DNA of 64,000 nucleotides from Klebsiella pneumoniae (GCF_000742135.1 NZ_KN046818.1:1240841-1304840); one strand, 5' to 3'; positions 8,596 through 18,077 are shown, counted from the stretch's first letter. Notes: generated by a model not told the origin, from the letters alone. A program made the numbers and translations.

Positions 8596-8662
8596 GCCCG
8601 GCGGCGCTACGCTTGCACGGGCCTACAAGATCGTAGGCCGGGTAAACGGCGTGCCACCCGGC
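8596..8662. repeat. REP/BIME-like palindromes between ahpC and ahpF
   Basis: GC-rich inverted segments containing GCCCGGCGGCGCTACGC and GTAGGCCGGG, typical of enterobacterial REP units. They lie in the ahpC-ahpF spacer and may stabilise the upstream ahpC mRNA. Confidence 0.55.
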
Positions 8663-8665
8663 AAT

Positions 8666-8692
8666 CAATGGGCGCTTTCGCGCCCATTTTAT
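8666..8692 (+). terminator. Intrinsic terminator after ahpC
   Basis: ATGGGCGC and GCGCCCAT form an 8-bp stem with a TTTC loop, followed by TTTTATT. It would end part of the ahpC transcripts before ahpF, giving more AhpC than AhpF. Confidence 0.65.
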
Positions 8693-8772
8693 TCCAACAC
8701 CATGATGCAAGCGCATTCAGGCAGCCTGACGAGGCCGCTTGCATGATGATGTTTTAAGCCCAGGAGATAACA

Positions 8773-10338
8773 ATGCTCGACACCAACATGAAAACCCAGC
8801 TCAAGGCCTACCTTGAGAAGCTGACCAAGCCTGTTGAGCTGATTGCCACGCTGGATGACAGCGCTAAATCGGCAGAAATCAAGGAACTGTTGGCTGAAAT
8901 CGCTGAACTGTCAGACAAAGTCACCTTTAAAGAAGACAACACGCTCGCGGTACGTAAGCCCTCGTTCCTGATTACTAACCCAGGTTCCGACCAGGGCCCG
9001 CGTTTTGCAGGCTCCCCGCTGGGCCACGAGTTTACCTCGCTGGTGCTGGCGCTGCTGTGGACCGGCGGTCATCCGTCGAAAGAGGCCCAGTCGCTGCTGG
9101 AGCAGATCCGCGATATTGATGGCGATTTCGAATTCGAAACCTACTATTCGCTCTCCTGTCATAACTGCCCGGACGTGGTCCAGGCCCTGAACCTGATGGC
9201 GGTGCTCAACCCGCGCATCAAACACACGGCGATTGACGGCGGGACCTTCCAGAATGAGATCACCGAGCGTAACGTCATGGGCGTGCCAGCGGTGTTCATG
9301 AACGGTCAGGAGTTTGGTCAGGGACGGATGACGCTGACTGAAATCGTCGCCAAAGTGGATACTGGTGCGGAAAAACGCGCAGCGGAAGAGCTGAATCAGC
9401 GTGACGCTTACGATGTACTGATCGTTGGCTCCGGCCCGTCCGGCGCGGCGGCGGCGGTCTACTCTGCACGTAAAGGGATTCGTACCGGCCTGATGGGCGA
9501 ACGCTTCGGCGGTCAGGTGCTGGATACCGTGGATATCGAAAACTATATTTCGGTGCCGAAAACTGAAGGCCAGAAGCTGGCAGGCGCGCTGAAAGCGCAC
9601 GTCAATGACTATAACGTCGACGTGATCGACTCCCAGAGTGCGACCAAACTGACGCCGGCGGCGACAGAGGGCGGCCTGCATCAGATCGAAACCGCCTCCG
9701 GCGCGGTGCTCAAGGCGCGTAGCGTCATCATCGCCACCGGGGCGAAATGGCGCAATATGAACGTGCCGGGCGAAGAACAGTATCGCACCAAGGGCGTGAC
9801 CTACTGCCCTCACTGCGATGGTCCGCTGTTTAAGGGCAAACGCGTAGCGGTAATCGGCGGCGGGAACTCCGGCGTGGAAGCCGCCATTGACCTGGCGGGC
9901 GTCGTAGAGCATGTGACCCTGCTGGAGTTTGCCCCAGAGATGAAAGCCGACCAGGTGTTGCAGGATAAAGTCCGCAGCCTGAAGAATGTCGACATCATTC
10001 TTAATGCGCAGACCACGGAAGTGAAAGGCGATGGCAGCAAAGTCACCGGTCTGCAGTATCGTGACCGGGTGAGCGGCGATGAGCATCATGTCGCGCTGGC
10101 GGGGATCTTCGTCCAGATTGGCCTGCTGCCTAACACCACCTGGCTGGAAGGCGCCGTTGAGCGCAACCGCATGGGCGAGATCATCATCGATGCGAAGTGC
10201 GAAACCAACGTCAAAGGCGTGTTCGCCGCGGGCGATTGCACCACCGTGCCGTACAAACAGATTATTATCGCGGCAGGGGAAGGGGCAAAAGCATCGCTGA
10301 GCGCTTTCGACTACCTGATCCGCACGAAAACCGCATAA
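8773..10338 (+). CDS. ahpF: Alkyl hydroperoxide reductase flavoprotein AhpF
   Basis: This 521-residue NADH:peroxiredoxin reductase has an N-terminal double thioredoxin-like domain with CHNC (C129, C132) and a thioredoxin-reductase-like domain. FAD-binding [10 protein letters not shown] is near residue 217, the redox pair CPHC near residues 345-348, the NADH-binding [10 protein letters not shown] near 362, and the C-terminal [10 protein letters not shown]. Electrons pass from NADH via FAD and both disulfides to AhpC. An AGGAG ribosome binding site precedes the start. The long antisense reading frame over this gene is a codon-bias shadow. Confidence 0.98.
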   Translation: MLDTNMKTQLKAYLEKLTKPVELIATLDDSAKSAEIKELLAEIAELSDKVTFKEDNTLAVRKPSFLITNPGSDQGPRFAGSPLGHEFTSLVLALLWTGGHPSKEAQSLLEQIRDIDGDFEFETYYSLSCHNCPDVVQALNLMAVLNPRIKHTAIDGGTFQNEITERNVMGVPAVFMNGQEFGQGRMTLTEIVAKVDTGAEKRAAEELNQRDAYDVLIVGSGPSGAAAAVYSARKGIRTGLMGERFGGQVLDTVDIENYISVPKTEGQKLAGALKAHVNDYNVDVIDSQSATKLTPAATEGGLHQIETASGAVLKARSVIIATGAKWRNMNVPGEEQYRTKGVTYCPHCDGPLFKGKRVAVIGGGNSGVEAAIDLAGVVEHVTLLEFAPEMKADQVLQDKVRSLKNVDIILNAQTTEVKGDGSKVTGLQYRDRVSGDEHHVALAGIFVQIGLLPNTTWLEGAVERNRMGEIIIDAKCETNVKGVFAAGDCTTVPYKQIIIAAGEGAKASLSAFDYLIRTKTA

Positions 10339-10364
10339 CAAGTCAGACAATAGACCTGCATAAC

Positions 10365-10397
10365 AAAGAGGCTACCCAGGGGTAGCCTCTTTTTTTA
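10365..10397 (+). terminator. Intrinsic terminator of ahpF, probably bidirectional
   Basis: AAAGAGGCTACC pairs with GGTAGCCTCTTT and is followed by a T-run. uspG is convergent, and the A-run on the left side would serve it too. Confidence 0.85.
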
Positions 10398-10414
10398 TAC
10401 TCTTTTCGTCATTC

Positions 10415-10843
10415 TTACCTGACGACCATTACCGGGATATGGGCATGGCGGATCACGCTTGAGGCATTGGAGCCGAGCAGGTGGGTACTGATGGAGGGAT
10501 TGCGTGAGCCAATAACTACCACGTCGGCGTTAATTTCGCTGGCCAGTTCGTTGACCATATCGCGCACGCTGCCAAAACGGACATGTAGCTTGATACGAGA
10601 CGGGTCAATGCTGAAGTGGCTGACCATCGTCTGCAGGCGAGTCTCCGCCTCATGCTGCAGATGTTCCTCAAACCGCCGCAGGTCGGCGGTAAAACGGCTC
10701 ATGGTAAAGCTCGCGGAACCCGGTAAGACGTGGAGCAGATGGATCACCCCGTCCTGCTGGGCCAGAAACTCCGCGTGCCGGACGGCTTTATCGCTCAGCG
10801 CCATCTCAAAGACATCAACCGGCATAATGATAGTCTTATACAT
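10415..10843 (-). CDS. uspG: Universal stress protein UspG
   Basis: This 142-residue universal stress protein has the N-terminal [10 protein letters not shown] strand and the C-terminal nucleotide-binding signature around [19 protein letters not shown] (G-2x-G-9x-G-S type). Family members of this subclass bind ATP and can be phosphorylated. I chose the ATG at 10843 because AAGGAGG lies 7 bp upstream; the frame extends two codons to a TTG. E. coli has ybdR next to this gene; here rnk follows directly. The role in stress survival is known only in outline. Confidence 0.95.
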   Translation of the reverse strand: MYKTIIMPVDVFEMALSDKAVRHAEFLAQQDGVIHLLHVLPGSASFTMSRFTADLRRFEEHLQHEAETRLQTMVSHFSIDPSRIKLHVRFGSVRDMVNELASEINADVVVIGSRNPSISTHLLGSNASSVIRHAHIPVMVVR

Positions 10844-11029
10844 ATGCAATCCTCCTTGTTCGTTTGCGTCTATATCAACATATTATATGCGGATATTGTG
10901 TCATTCAGGTCGCAAAACTGTCAGCCAGACAGGCGCAAAGCGTAAAAAAGGGTAAGCGGCGGGAAAACAGCAGAAAGAGGATGTGCGGACATCCTCTGAA
11001 TAAAGCGCGAAACGCCTCAGGCAGCGGGA

Positions 11030-11440
11030 TTAGCGGTGGAATTCGCCAGCGGCTTCCGGCTGGTACAATAGCTCCAGCACTTCCAGGTGCGTCGATGCGC
11101 CGCCCGGCAGCTCCCAGTGAATGGTGCTGCCGACTTTCAGGCCCAGCAGCGCGGCGCCCACCGGCGCGAGGACGGAGAGCTGGCTGGCGCTGTCGGTCAC
11201 CTGTGACGGAAACACCAGCGTCCGCACGCGCTCTTCGCCGCTGGTTAAATCGCGGAATTTTACCCTGCTATTCATGGTGACGACATCATGCGGCATCGCT
11301 TCCGGGGCCAGCATTTGCGCGCGGTCGAGTTCCTCATTCAGGGCATCGGCAACCGGTGAGTTGGCGAAAGCCGGCTGCTCCAGCAGCCTGTCGATACGTT
11401 CGGCATCCAGTTCATTAATGATGATTGCGGGTCTGGTCAT
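11030..11440 (-). CDS. rnk: Regulator of nucleoside diphosphate kinase Rnk
   Basis: This 136-residue GreA/GreB C-terminal-like protein has a short N-terminal coiled coil (about residues 5-45) and an FKBP-like C-terminal domain. Rnk binds RNA polymerase near the secondary channel, but its coiled coil is too short to stimulate cleavage as GreA does. The start at 11440 has GGAG 6 bp upstream; an ATG four codons earlier lacks one. It lies upstream of uspG on the same strand. Confidence 0.95.
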   Translation of the reverse strand: MTRPAIIINELDAERIDRLLEQPAFANSPVADALNEELDRAQMLAPEAMPHDVVTMNSRVKFRDLTSGEERVRTLVFPSQVTDSASQLSVLAPVGAALLGLKVGSTIHWELPGGASTHLEVLELLYQPEAAGEFHR

Positions 11441-11472
11441 TGCATACTCCATGTTATCCAGGAACCTGTCCG

Positions 11473-11506
11473 TAAAAGAAAACCCTCGCCGAAAGGGGCA
11501 AGGGTT
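11473..11506 (-). terminator. Intrinsic terminator of rna
   Basis: AACCCTCGCC and GGCAAGGGTT form a 10-bp stem (one G-U). On the minus strand it is followed by TTCTTTTAC. Confidence 0.7.
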
Positions 11507-11618
11507 AAGGTCCTACCATCATACTGAGAGTTGCCGGCAGTTTGAAGTGATGAAACGCACATTCAGCGTGCAACACCATCCGGCGGACGGTGTTTTCCAA
11601 TCAGCATCCCGCTTTACG

Positions 11619-12416
11619 CTAGTGGCCAACCTTATCGAGGATAAACTGTGCGCCGCAGTTACCCGGGTGAGGCTGGGGCAGAAAAGCGGAAGTGGCCAGC
11701 GGGGCGTTGATGGTCGCGGCGTTGAGCGAGATTTGCATCTCCGTCAGATAGGCCGGATTACCGTTGCAGGTTAGCTTAAACGCCTTCACGCTCTGCGGAC
11801 CCCAGGCGCGGGCCACGGCGGCGTCGAAGTCGGCGCGGCTGACCGTTTGGCCATAGTGCTTCGCGAGAAAATCCCCCACCGGGCTGCGCTTAATTTCACC
11901 GTTTAGTCGCACCATGGCGCCAAAGTAGCTGTCGGGATCGAAGCCGAAGCAGACGCCATGTTTGGCATATTCGTAGCGTTCCAGGCAGGAGGTGCCGCCC
12001 GATCCCGGCATCACATTATTAAGTTTATTGGCCATCTCCAGCGACAGTCCGGTCTCCGCCGCCTGGCATTTGCGGTTCGCTTTTACCTCCGGCATGTTGG
12101 GCACCGGACGCGTGGCGCAGCCGTAGCGCATCCAGCGACGTTCATCCACTCCGCGCGCGGCAATGGACTTTGGCAGCCCGGGCCACAGGCCATGCACGGT
12201 CAGAAAGTCGGCTTTATTCGCGGTGTCCTGCTGCAGGCGACACTCTTCCGGTTCGTTGCGATTGCGGTCATACATGCTCTGACAGAATCCGGTTTGCCAG
12301 GAGAGGGCAAGGACGTAGCGGTCAAAATCAGCGTATCGCGTCGCGGTGAGCGGTTCAGCACCGGCCTGAGTGGCGGTAAGCACAAGGGCAATCGCGGCGA
12401 AATCCTTCCTGAACAT
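11619..12416 (-). CDS. rna: Ribonuclease I (periplasmic RNase T2 family)
   Basis: This 265-residue secreted endoribonuclease cleaves RNA without base preference, leaving 2',3'-cyclic phosphates. A signal peptide (about residues 1-20, ending QAGA) is followed by both T2 catalytic boxes: CAS1 with H75 in VHGLWPG and CAS2 with E149, K152 and H153 in YEYAKHGVCFG. Several cysteines fit the disulfides of the family. In K-12 the citrate fermentation cluster follows; here dcuC is directly upstream and the cit genes are missing. Confidence 0.95.
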   Translation of the reverse strand: MFRKDFAAIALVLTATQAGAEPLTATRYADFDRYVLALSWQTGFCQSMYDRNRNEPEECRLQQDTANKADFLTVHGLWPGLPKSIAARGVDERRWMRYGCATRPVPNMPEVKANRKCQAAETGLSLEMANKLNNVMPGSGGTSCLERYEYAKHGVCFGFDPDSYFGAMVRLNGEIKRSPVGDFLAKHYGQTVSRADFDAAVARAWGPQSVKAFKLTCNGNPAYLTEMQISLNAATINAPLATSAFLPQPHPGNCGAQFILDKVGH

Positions 12417-12466
12417 TTTTATTCCTGATTATGGATGGCAAAAGATAACGGGGAGTTATTAAAGCA

Positions 12467-12494
12467 TAAAAAAGGCGCCCGCTGGCGCCTTTTC
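12467..12494 (-). terminator. Intrinsic terminator of dcuC
   Basis: A perfect AAAGGCGCC/GGCGCCTTT hairpin. On the minus strand it ends in a T-run directly after the dcuC stop. Confidence 0.85.
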
Positions 12495-12508
12495 GCGTGG
12501 TTAGACCA

Positions 12509-13882
12509 TTAGTGGAGCGCGCTGCCGGGCACCAGGATTTCAGTAGCAACGATCACCACCAGCAGGCCAACGAGCACCGGCACTGAGGTGCGCTTGACCA
12601 CTTCGAATGGGGAAATCTTCGCCATCCCGGCAACGGCGACCACCACCCCGGAGACGGGCGATATCGTGCGGCCGAGGTTAGAAGCCTGCAGCATCGGAAT
12701 CGACAGGTAGGCCGGATTGATGCCGGAGGAGTGCGCCAGCTTGGGGATCATCTCAACGAAGGCGTAGAACGGGGCATTACCGGAACCGGTGGTCATTGCC
12801 GCCAGCATGGTCAGGATCACCAGCACCAGCATCAGAATAATGCTGGCCGAGCCGAAGGAGGTGGCGATTGAGATCAGACCGTTGATAAAGCCGATAGTGC
12901 TTAACCCCTGGGCAAAGACGCCGGCGGCAACCAACAGCATCACTACGCCGGCGAAGGCGTCGGCCATTCCACGGTAGGCGACTTCCAGCCCGCTAAAGAC
13001 GTTTTTGGTGTTGAAACCGCGCAGGAACTCGAGGATCGCCGCCAGCAGCATGCAGCCAACGAGGATGGTGATAATGTGCAGCTCCGGCCCCCATTTACCG
13101 TCAAAGATCAGCACGCCGATGATCGGGGTAAACGGCAGAATGGCATACAGCGCCGGGGCGGTGGTGGTGATGTCGTTGACATCGAGCATCTCGTGAGAAA
13201 TGTGCTCTTTTTTATCCAGATAGCGCTGCCAGAAAAAGTGGGCGATCGCCATGCAGATAATGGCCGCGATGGAGATCGGCAGCGTGGTTTTAAAAGCAAA
13301 GTCGATCAGCGGCATTTCAGCGGCTTTGGCCGCCAGGACGACGTCACCCGAGGTTGGCGAGAGGATAATCGCCGCCGGTGAGGCGCAGATGGCGGCGGCG
13401 GCCCCGCGGCTGATACCGACATTCACCATTACCGGGAACAGCGTCGCCATCAGCAGTACGCCAAGGCCGGTCGCGGAGGAGACGGCCAGCGACATCAGGC
13501 AGGCGACAAAATAGGCGGCAATCATCAGCAGATAGGGCGAATTAATATAGCGCAACGGCTTCGACGCTAATTTGACCACCATATCATTGGCGCCAATATG
13601 GGTCATATAGGTGGCGAAGCCGCACAGCATCATGATCATCATGCCCAGATCGCCGCCGCGGCTCATGAGTAGAATCTTAATGTATTCAATAATATCGGTA
13701 GCGGAATAGCCGGTGCTCGCGGTATTACCCGGTAACACTTTATGTCCCAGCAGGGCGCTGACGATCAGTAAGATTAAGCCTCCGACGAACAGCACCCCGG
13801 TGGCCGAGAAGCCTTTAATGATATAGCGGGCTACGCCCACAATGACCACAATCCCTATCAGGATCTCAATAAACGTCAGCAT
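12509..13882 (-). CDS. dcuC: Anaerobic C4-dicarboxylate transporter DcuC
   Basis: This 457-residue integral inner-membrane protein has about 12 hydrophobic segments spread over its whole length. It mediates fumarate/succinate exchange or succinate efflux during anaerobic growth and mixed-acid fermentation. The small-residue-rich motifs (AVSSATGLGVLLMATLFP, TTGSGNAPFYAFVEMIP) are those of the DcuC/C4-dicarboxylate family. An almost perfect FNR box lies about 95 bp upstream, consistent with anaerobic induction. Confidence 0.95.
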   Translation of the reverse strand: MLTFIEILIGIVVIVGVARYIIKGFSATGVLFVGGLILLIVSALLGHKVLPGNTASTGYSATDIIEYIKILLMSRGGDLGMMIMMLCGFATYMTHIGANDMVVKLASKPLRYINSPYLLMIAAYFVACLMSLAVSSATGLGVLLMATLFPVMVNVGISRGAAAAICASPAAIILSPTSGDVVLAAKAAEMPLIDFAFKTTLPISIAAIICMAIAHFFWQRYLDKKEHISHEMLDVNDITTTAPALYAILPFTPIIGVLIFDGKWGPELHIITILVGCMLLAAILEFLRGFNTKNVFSGLEVAYRGMADAFAGVVMLLVAAGVFAQGLSTIGFINGLISIATSFGSASIILMLVLVILTMLAAMTTGSGNAPFYAFVEMIPKLAHSSGINPAYLSIPMLQASNLGRTISPVSGVVVAVAGMAKISPFEVVKRTSVPVLVGLLVVIVATEILVPGSALH

Positions 13883-13972
13883 TTATTACCCCTAAACCCA
13901 AAGAATATGTAGATAAAAAGCACCACACCAAATTTTAATGTGCGAATGTGCCGAAAAAACGGACAAAACTCG

Positions 13973-13986
13973 CTGATGCAAATCAA
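13973..13986 (-). promoter_or_regulatory. FNR box upstream of dcuC
   Basis: Read on the minus strand, TTGAT-TTGC-ATCAG matches 9 of 10 positions of the FNR consensus TTGAT-N4-ATCAA. It is 91-104 bp before the dcuC start, as expected for an FNR-activated promoter. Confidence 0.75.
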
Positions 13987-14163
13987 TAAAGCGATAAGAA
14001 CTACACGTCCCCCATCACGCCTGGATATAATCACCAGATGGATAGTTAAGCCGTTCTGATGGACAGCGGGCGAAAATCAGGAGTTTGCCTTATTTCGTTC
14101 AACCTGCATTGAGATTATCTTTGCTATTTTAGGTGGTTTTTAAATCAAAGTGGTAATAGAAAA

Positions 14164-14739
14164 GTGTTGATGTTACGTCGTTTTTCATTGTTTTCTCTTG
14201 GTTTTTTAGGATGGTTATTGGTGTCCGGAAACGCCAGCGCGTCGTTTTCATCGACCCTTAGCGAAGGTTACCATACCTTAAGTAATAACGTAGCGCAGAC
14301 CTGGAATGAGCCGGAGCACTATGATTTGTACGTTCCAGCCATCACCTGGCATGCGCGCTTTGCCTATGACAAGGAAAAAACCGATAAGTATAACGAACGT
14401 CCGTGGGGGGCAGGTTTCGGCGTCTCGCGCTGGGATGAGAAAGGGAACTGGCATGGCCTGTACCTGATGGCGTTTAAAGACTCTTTTAATAAGTGGGAGC
14501 CCATCGGCGGCTACGGCTGGGAGAAAACCTGGCGCCCGCTGACGGACCAGAATTTCCACCTCGGCCTTGGCTATACCCTCGGCGTCACGGCGCGCGATAA
14601 CTGGAACTACATCCCGATCCCGGTGATCTTGCCATTGGCGTCAATAGGTTACGGTCCGGCAACTTTCCAGATGACCTATATTCCCGGCACCTACAATAAC
14701 GGTAACGTTTACTTCGCCTGGGCGCGCTTCCAGTTTTAA
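14164..14739 (+). CDS. pagP: Lipid A palmitoyltransferase PagP
   Basis: This outer-membrane 8-strand beta-barrel enzyme moves palmitate from phospholipid to lipid A, raising resistance to cationic peptides. The signal peptide ends near SGNASA. Family hallmarks are WHARFAYD (catalytic His), [11 protein letters not shown], the GNWHGLY segment and the C-terminal WARFQF, a typical Phe-terminated barrel end. The frame starts GTG-TTG-ATG; translation may begin at 14164 (191 residues) or at the ATG at 14170 (189). PhoPQ controls pagP in related species, but I could not find a convincing PhoP box in the 280-bp upstream gap. Confidence 0.95.
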   Translation: MLMLRRFSLFSLGFLGWLLVSGNASASFSSTLSEGYHTLSNNVAQTWNEPEHYDLYVPAITWHARFAYDKEKTDKYNERPWGAGFGVSRWDEKGNWHGLYLMAFKDSFNKWEPIGGYGWEKTWRPLTDQNFHLGLGYTLGVTARDNWNYIPIPVILPLASIGYGPATFQMTYIPGTYNNGNVYFAWARFQF

Positions 14740-14890
14740 TTCGCTAAGTCTTAGCAATAAATGAGATAAGCGGAAGGTCTTGTGCAAAAACAAGGACTAA
14801 AGCGTTACCCACTAAAAAAGATAGCGACTTTTATCACTTTTTAGCAAAGTTGCACTGGACAAAAGGTACCACAATTGGTGTACTGATACC

Positions 14891-14915
14891 CGACACAGCA
14901 TTAGTGTCGATTTTT
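14891..14915 (+). promoter_or_regulatory. Terminator-like hairpin in the cspE leader
   Basis: CGACAC and GTGTCG flank a 7-base loop and are followed by ATTTTT, ending 19 bp before the cspE ATG. The 6-bp stem is weak for full termination. It could act as a pause or attenuation site that CspE itself influences. Confidence 0.4.
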
Positions 14916-14933
14916 CATATAAAGGTAATTTTG

Positions 14934-15143
14934 ATGTCTAAGATTAAAGGTAACGTTAAGTGGTTTAATGAGTCCAAAGGATTCGGTTTCATTACTCCGG
15001 AAGATGGCAGCAAAGATGTATTCGTACACTTCTCTGCAATCCAGTCCAACGGTTTCAAAACTCTGGCTGAAGGTCAGCGCGTAGAGTTCGAAATCACTAA
15101 CGGTGCCAAAGGCCCTTCTGCTGCAAACGTCATCGCTCTGTAA
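14934..15143 (+). CDS. cspE: Cold-shock family RNA chaperone CspE
   Basis: This 69-residue single cold-shock (OB-fold) domain has RNP1 KGFGFITP and RNP2 VFVHFSAI. CspE binds single-stranded RNA, melts weak hairpins and acts as a transcription antiterminator; unlike CspA it is made at 37 degrees. The start is the ATG at 14934 behind AAAGGTAATTTTG; the frame runs open upstream to 14850 without any family similarity. A strong terminator follows, so the gene is monocistronic. Confidence 0.97.
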   Translation: MSKIKGNVKWFNESKGFGFITPEDGSKDVFVHFSAIQSNGFKTLAEGQRVEFEITNGAKGPSAANVIAL

Positions 15144-15164
15144 GCAACGCGTCAGTAGAATATA

Positions 15165-15194
15165 AAAACCCGCTAATAAGCGGGTTTTTTTTTG
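15165..15194 (+). terminator. Intrinsic terminator of cspE
   Basis: AACCCGC/GGGTT-type stem (15167-15173 with 15180-15186), a 6-base loop and nine T residues. crcB is convergent and probably uses it from the other side. Confidence 0.9.
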
Positions 15195-15210
15195 CCTGTC
15201 TCCTTCGCTT

Positions 15211-15594
15211 TTAGCGGCTGGCCGCCTGCGAGAAAAGCCAGAAGGCGAGCGCCGTCATCGCAAACGAACCCAGCAAATTCACCGCGACGTTGAGCAGCGC
15301 CCAGCTTACCCGGCCCTGCTGCAGGAGAAACACCACTTCCGCAGAAAAGGTGGAGAACGTGGTCAGGCCGCCGCAGAAACCGGTGGTAATCAGCAGTTTC
15401 CACATCGGGTCAATACCGGTCAGACGATTAAACCACGCCAGCCCGGCGCCAATCACAAAGGCGCCTAACAGGTTGGCCGTTAGAGTCCCAATCGGGATAG
15501 CATGGTGCACAGGATTGAGCTTCATGCCGAGCCACCAGCGCAATACGCTGCCGGTGCCGCCGCCAATAAAAACGGCGCAAAGAAGTTGAAACAC
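15211..15594 (-). CDS. crcB: Fluoride ion channel CrcB/Fluc
   Basis: This 127-residue membrane protein has four predicted transmembrane segments. Fluc proteins form antiparallel dimers that export F-. The conserved [10 protein letters not shown] start, [11 protein letters not shown] and the [12 protein letters not shown] signature are present. The start codon is GTG at 15594, with AGGA seven bases upstream. It is divergent from ybeM. No fluoride riboswitch structure is apparent in the 89-bp upstream gap. Confidence 0.95.
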   Translation of the reverse strand: MFQLLCAVFIGGGTGSVLRWWLGMKLNPVHHAIPIGTLTANLLGAFVIGAGLAWFNRLTGIDPMWKLLITTGFCGGLTTFSTFSAEVVFLLQQGRVSWALLNVAVNLLGSFAMTALAFWLFSQAASR

Positions 15595-15683
15595 GGTCGT
15601 TTCCTGCTATTTGATGTAAGAGAGTGTCAAGTGTAGCGCGCATCGGGCGCGATTGGCTATCCATAACCTGACGGGAGAAGAAC

Positions 15684-16472
15684 ATGCGGGTAGCGGCAGG
15701 ACAATTTGCCGTCACGCCAGTATGGCGGACGAATGCGCAAACCTGTGTGGCGATGATGCAGCAGGCGGAGCAAGAAGGGGCGGCGCTGCTGGTGCTGCCG
15801 GAGGCGTTGCTGGCGCGGGATGACAACGACCCGGATCTGTCAGTTAAATCGGCCCAGCCGCTGGATGGCGCATTTTTGCAGCCGCTGTTGGCCGAGAGCA
15901 GGCGTAACAGCCTGACCACGGTCCTGACGCTCCATGTGCCGTCAGGGGAGGGGAGAGCGACCAACACGTTGGTGGTATTGCGGGAAGGCGCAGTGATTGC
16001 CCATTATCATAAACTTCATCTATATGACGCCTTCGCGATGCAGGAGTCCCGGCGGGTGGATCCCGGTCAGCAGATCCCGCCGGTGATTGAGGTGGCGGGA
16101 TTACGCGTTGGCCTGATGACCTGCTACGATCTTCGCTTTCCGGAACTGGCGCTTTCGTTGGCCCTGAATGGGGCACAGCTGCTGGTGCTGCCCGCTGCAT
16201 GGGTGAAAGGGCCGCAGAAAGAGCATCACTGGGCGACGCTGCTGGCGGCACGCGCTCTCGATACTACCTGCTATATCGTGGCGGCAGGCGAATGCGGAAC
16301 GCGCAATATCGGGCTGAGCCGCATCGTCGATCCGCTGGGGACCACTCTGGCGGGGGCCGGGAGCGAGCCGCAGCTGATCTTTGCCGATCTCTTAGCGGAT
16401 GACCTTGCGCGCGTTCGCGAGCGTTTGCCAGTGCTGCGGAACCGACGATTTGCGCCACCGCAATTATTATGA
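15684..16472 (+). CDS. ybeM: Deaminated glutathione amidase (nitrilase family, YbeM/Nit1 type)
   Basis: This 262-residue carbon-nitrogen hydrolase shows the Glu-Lys-Cys triad of the nitrilase fold: E40 in VLPEALL, K in YHKLHLYD (about residue 111) and Cys in [10 protein letters not shown] (about residue 147). Enzymes of the Nit1 group hydrolyse the amide of deaminated glutathione, a side product of transaminases, and so act in metabolite repair. The reading frame is complete and undisturbed; the K-12 counterpart is annotated as interrupted. GGAGAAG lies before the ATG. Confidence 0.88.
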   Translation: MRVAAGQFAVTPVWRTNAQTCVAMMQQAEQEGAALLVLPEALLARDDNDPDLSVKSAQPLDGAFLQPLLAESRRNSLTTVLTLHVPSGEGRATNTLVVLREGAVIAHYHKLHLYDAFAMQESRRVDPGQQIPPVIEVAGLRVGLMTCYDLRFPELALSLALNGAQLLVLPAAWVKGPQKEHHWATLLAARALDTTCYIVAAGECGTRNIGLSRIVDPLGTTLAGAGSEPQLIFADLLADDLARVRERLPVLRNRRFAPPQLL

Positions 16473-16714
16473 CGTTTTTTTAAACAAGGCTTGATTCACC
16501 TTGTTACAGATTGCTATTGTGTCCGCGCGTCAAATACCCGTATTGTTTATCCCAATAATTCGCTGTGCACGTCAGGATGGACATCTCAGCGCTCACTCCC
16601 GGAGGGGAGGCTATGGGCCGAAACACGCAGCCCACGCACAGGTGGATTACAATAGGACGGATAAATGCGTGTATGATGGCGTATTCGCAGCTTGTATAGA
16701 GAAGAAGGTTAGCT

Positions 16715-16921
16715 ATGGGTGAGATTAGTATTACCAAACTGCTGGTAGTCGCAGCACTGATTATCTTAGTGTTTGGTACCAAGAAATTACGTACGCTGGG
16801 CGGCGACCTGGGGTCGGCTATCAAGGGCTTTAAAAAAGCCATGAACGAAGATGACGATAGCGCGAAGAAAACCACCGCAGAAGAAGAAGCGCCGGCGCAG
16901 AAGCTCTCTCATAAAGAGTAA
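16715..16921 (+). CDS. tatE: Sec-independent protein translocase subunit TatE
   Basis: This 68-residue TatA/E protein has one N-terminal transmembrane helix (about residues 6-20), the [14 protein letters not shown] hinge and amphipathic helix, and a short charged tail. TatE can partly replace TatA in the twin-arginine translocon that exports folded proteins. It stands alone between ybeM and lipA, as in E. coli, and is followed by a terminator hairpin. Confidence 0.95.
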   Translation: MGEISITKLLVVAALIILVFGTKKLRTLGGDLGSAIKGFKKAMNEDDDSAKKTTAEEEAPAQKLSHKE

Positions 16922-16964
16922 TTCTCCGGCTGCGTCCCCTGACGGGATGCTGGCGGTACGGCGA

Positions 16965-17002
16965 AGAGGCCGCGACGTTTATCGTTGCGGCCTTTGTCGT
17001 TT
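16965..17002 (+). terminator. Intrinsic terminator of tatE
   Basis: AGGCCGC pairs with GCGGCCT around an inner ACG/CGT stem, followed by TTGTCGTTTTTG. Confidence 0.65.
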
Positions 17003-17111
17003 TTGTCGACGCCGCGGAGAAAAGATGCAACTAACTGTTACGGACAGGCGAAACGGATGAAGCGGAGAGAGCCGCTGCGCCGAACAGGCGCGCAGCGGCG
17101 GAAGCGGTGGG

Positions 17112-18077
17112 TTATTTAACTTCCATCCCTTTAGCCTGCAGGTCGGCATGATAGGAAGAGCGGACGAAGGGACCGCAGGCGGCGTGGGTGAAGCCCATCG
17201 CCATCGCTTCCGCTTTCATCTCTTCAAACTCTTCCGGGCTGACGTAGCGCTGCACCGGCAGGTGGTGACGGCTCGGCTGCAGATACTGGCCTAACGTCAG
17301 CATGGTGACGCCATGGCGACGCAGGTCGCGCATCACTTCGATGATCTCGTCGTTGGTTTCGCCCAGACCTACCATCAGGCCGGATTTCGTCGGGATCTCC
17401 GGGTGCGCTTCTTTAAAACGCTCCAGCAGCTTCAGCGACCAGTTGTAATCCGCGCCCGGACGTACCTGACGATAAAGACGGGGCACGTTTTCGAGGTTAT
17501 GGTTGAAGACATCCGGCGGGGTCACCGTCAGAATATCAAGTGCGCGATCCATGCGGCCGCGGAAATCCGGAACCAGCGTTTCGATCTTAATCGACGGGTT
17601 TTTCTCGCGAATGGCGCTGATGCAGTCGGCAAAATGCTGTGCGCCGCCATCACGCAGGTCGTCACGGTCTACCGAGGTGACTACGACATAGCGCAGACCC
17701 ATATCGGCGATAGTTTGCGCCAGCTTTTGTGGCTCGTTTGCATCTGGCGCGACCGGGCGTCCATGCGCGACGTCGCAGAACGGGCAACGGCGGGTACAGA
17801 TCGCGCCGAGGATCATAAAGGTCGCGGTACCGTGGTTGAAGCATTCTGCAAGGTTCGGGCAGGAGGCCTCTTCGCACACAGAGTGCAGGCCGTTCTTACG
17901 CATCGCTGCTTTGATTCCCTGGATACGGGACGAGTCTGCCGGAAGTTTGATTTTCATCCATTCCGGTTTTCTGAGCAGAGCTTCACGCTCAGTTGCCACG
18001 TTTTTCACCGGGATAAGGGCCATTTTATCGGCGTCGCGGTACTTAACACCGCGTTCCATCACAATGGGTTTACTCAT
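17112..18077 (-). CDS. lipA: Lipoyl synthase LipA
   Basis: This 321-residue radical SAM enzyme inserts two sulfur atoms into protein-bound octanoyl groups to form lipoyl. Both iron-sulfur motifs are present: the auxiliary cluster CX4CX5C ([12 protein letters not shown], about residues 68-79) and the radical SAM CX3CX2C (CTRRCPFC, about 94-101). The C-terminal RSSYHA serine contacts the auxiliary cluster in the family. I chose [10 protein letters not shown] at 18077, matching the 321 residues of E. coli LipA; the frame continues nine codons upstream. It works with LipB, encoded 1.3 kb away. Confidence 0.97.
   Translation of the reverse strand: MSKPIVMERGVKYRDADKMALIPVKNVATEREALLRKPEWMKIKLPADSSRIQGIKAAMRKNGLHSVCEEASCPNLAECFNHGTATFMILGAICTRRCPFCDVAHGRPVAPDANEPQKLAQTIADMGLRYVVVTSVDRDDLRDGGAQHFADCISAIREKNPSIKIETLVPDFRGRMDRALDILTVTPPDVFNHNLENVPRLYRQVRPGADYNWSLKLLERFKEAHPEIPTKSGLMVGLGETNDEIIEVMRDLRRHGVTMLTLGQYLQPSRHHLPVQRYVSPEEFEEMKAEAMAMGFTHAACGPFVRSSYHADLQAKGMEVK

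Noticed and set aside
8911-10350. 479-codon open frame antisense to ahpF
   Set aside because: Codon-bias shadow of a highly expressed gene; ahpF itself has all catalytic motifs and the antisense product shows no domain.
14040-14160. PhoP box upstream of pagP
   Set aside because: GGTTTTTAAAT resembles one half only; no second direct repeat at the right distance.
15595-15683. Fluoride riboswitch before crcB
   Set aside because: The 89-bp gap shows no convincing pseudoknot or conserved crcB motif bases.
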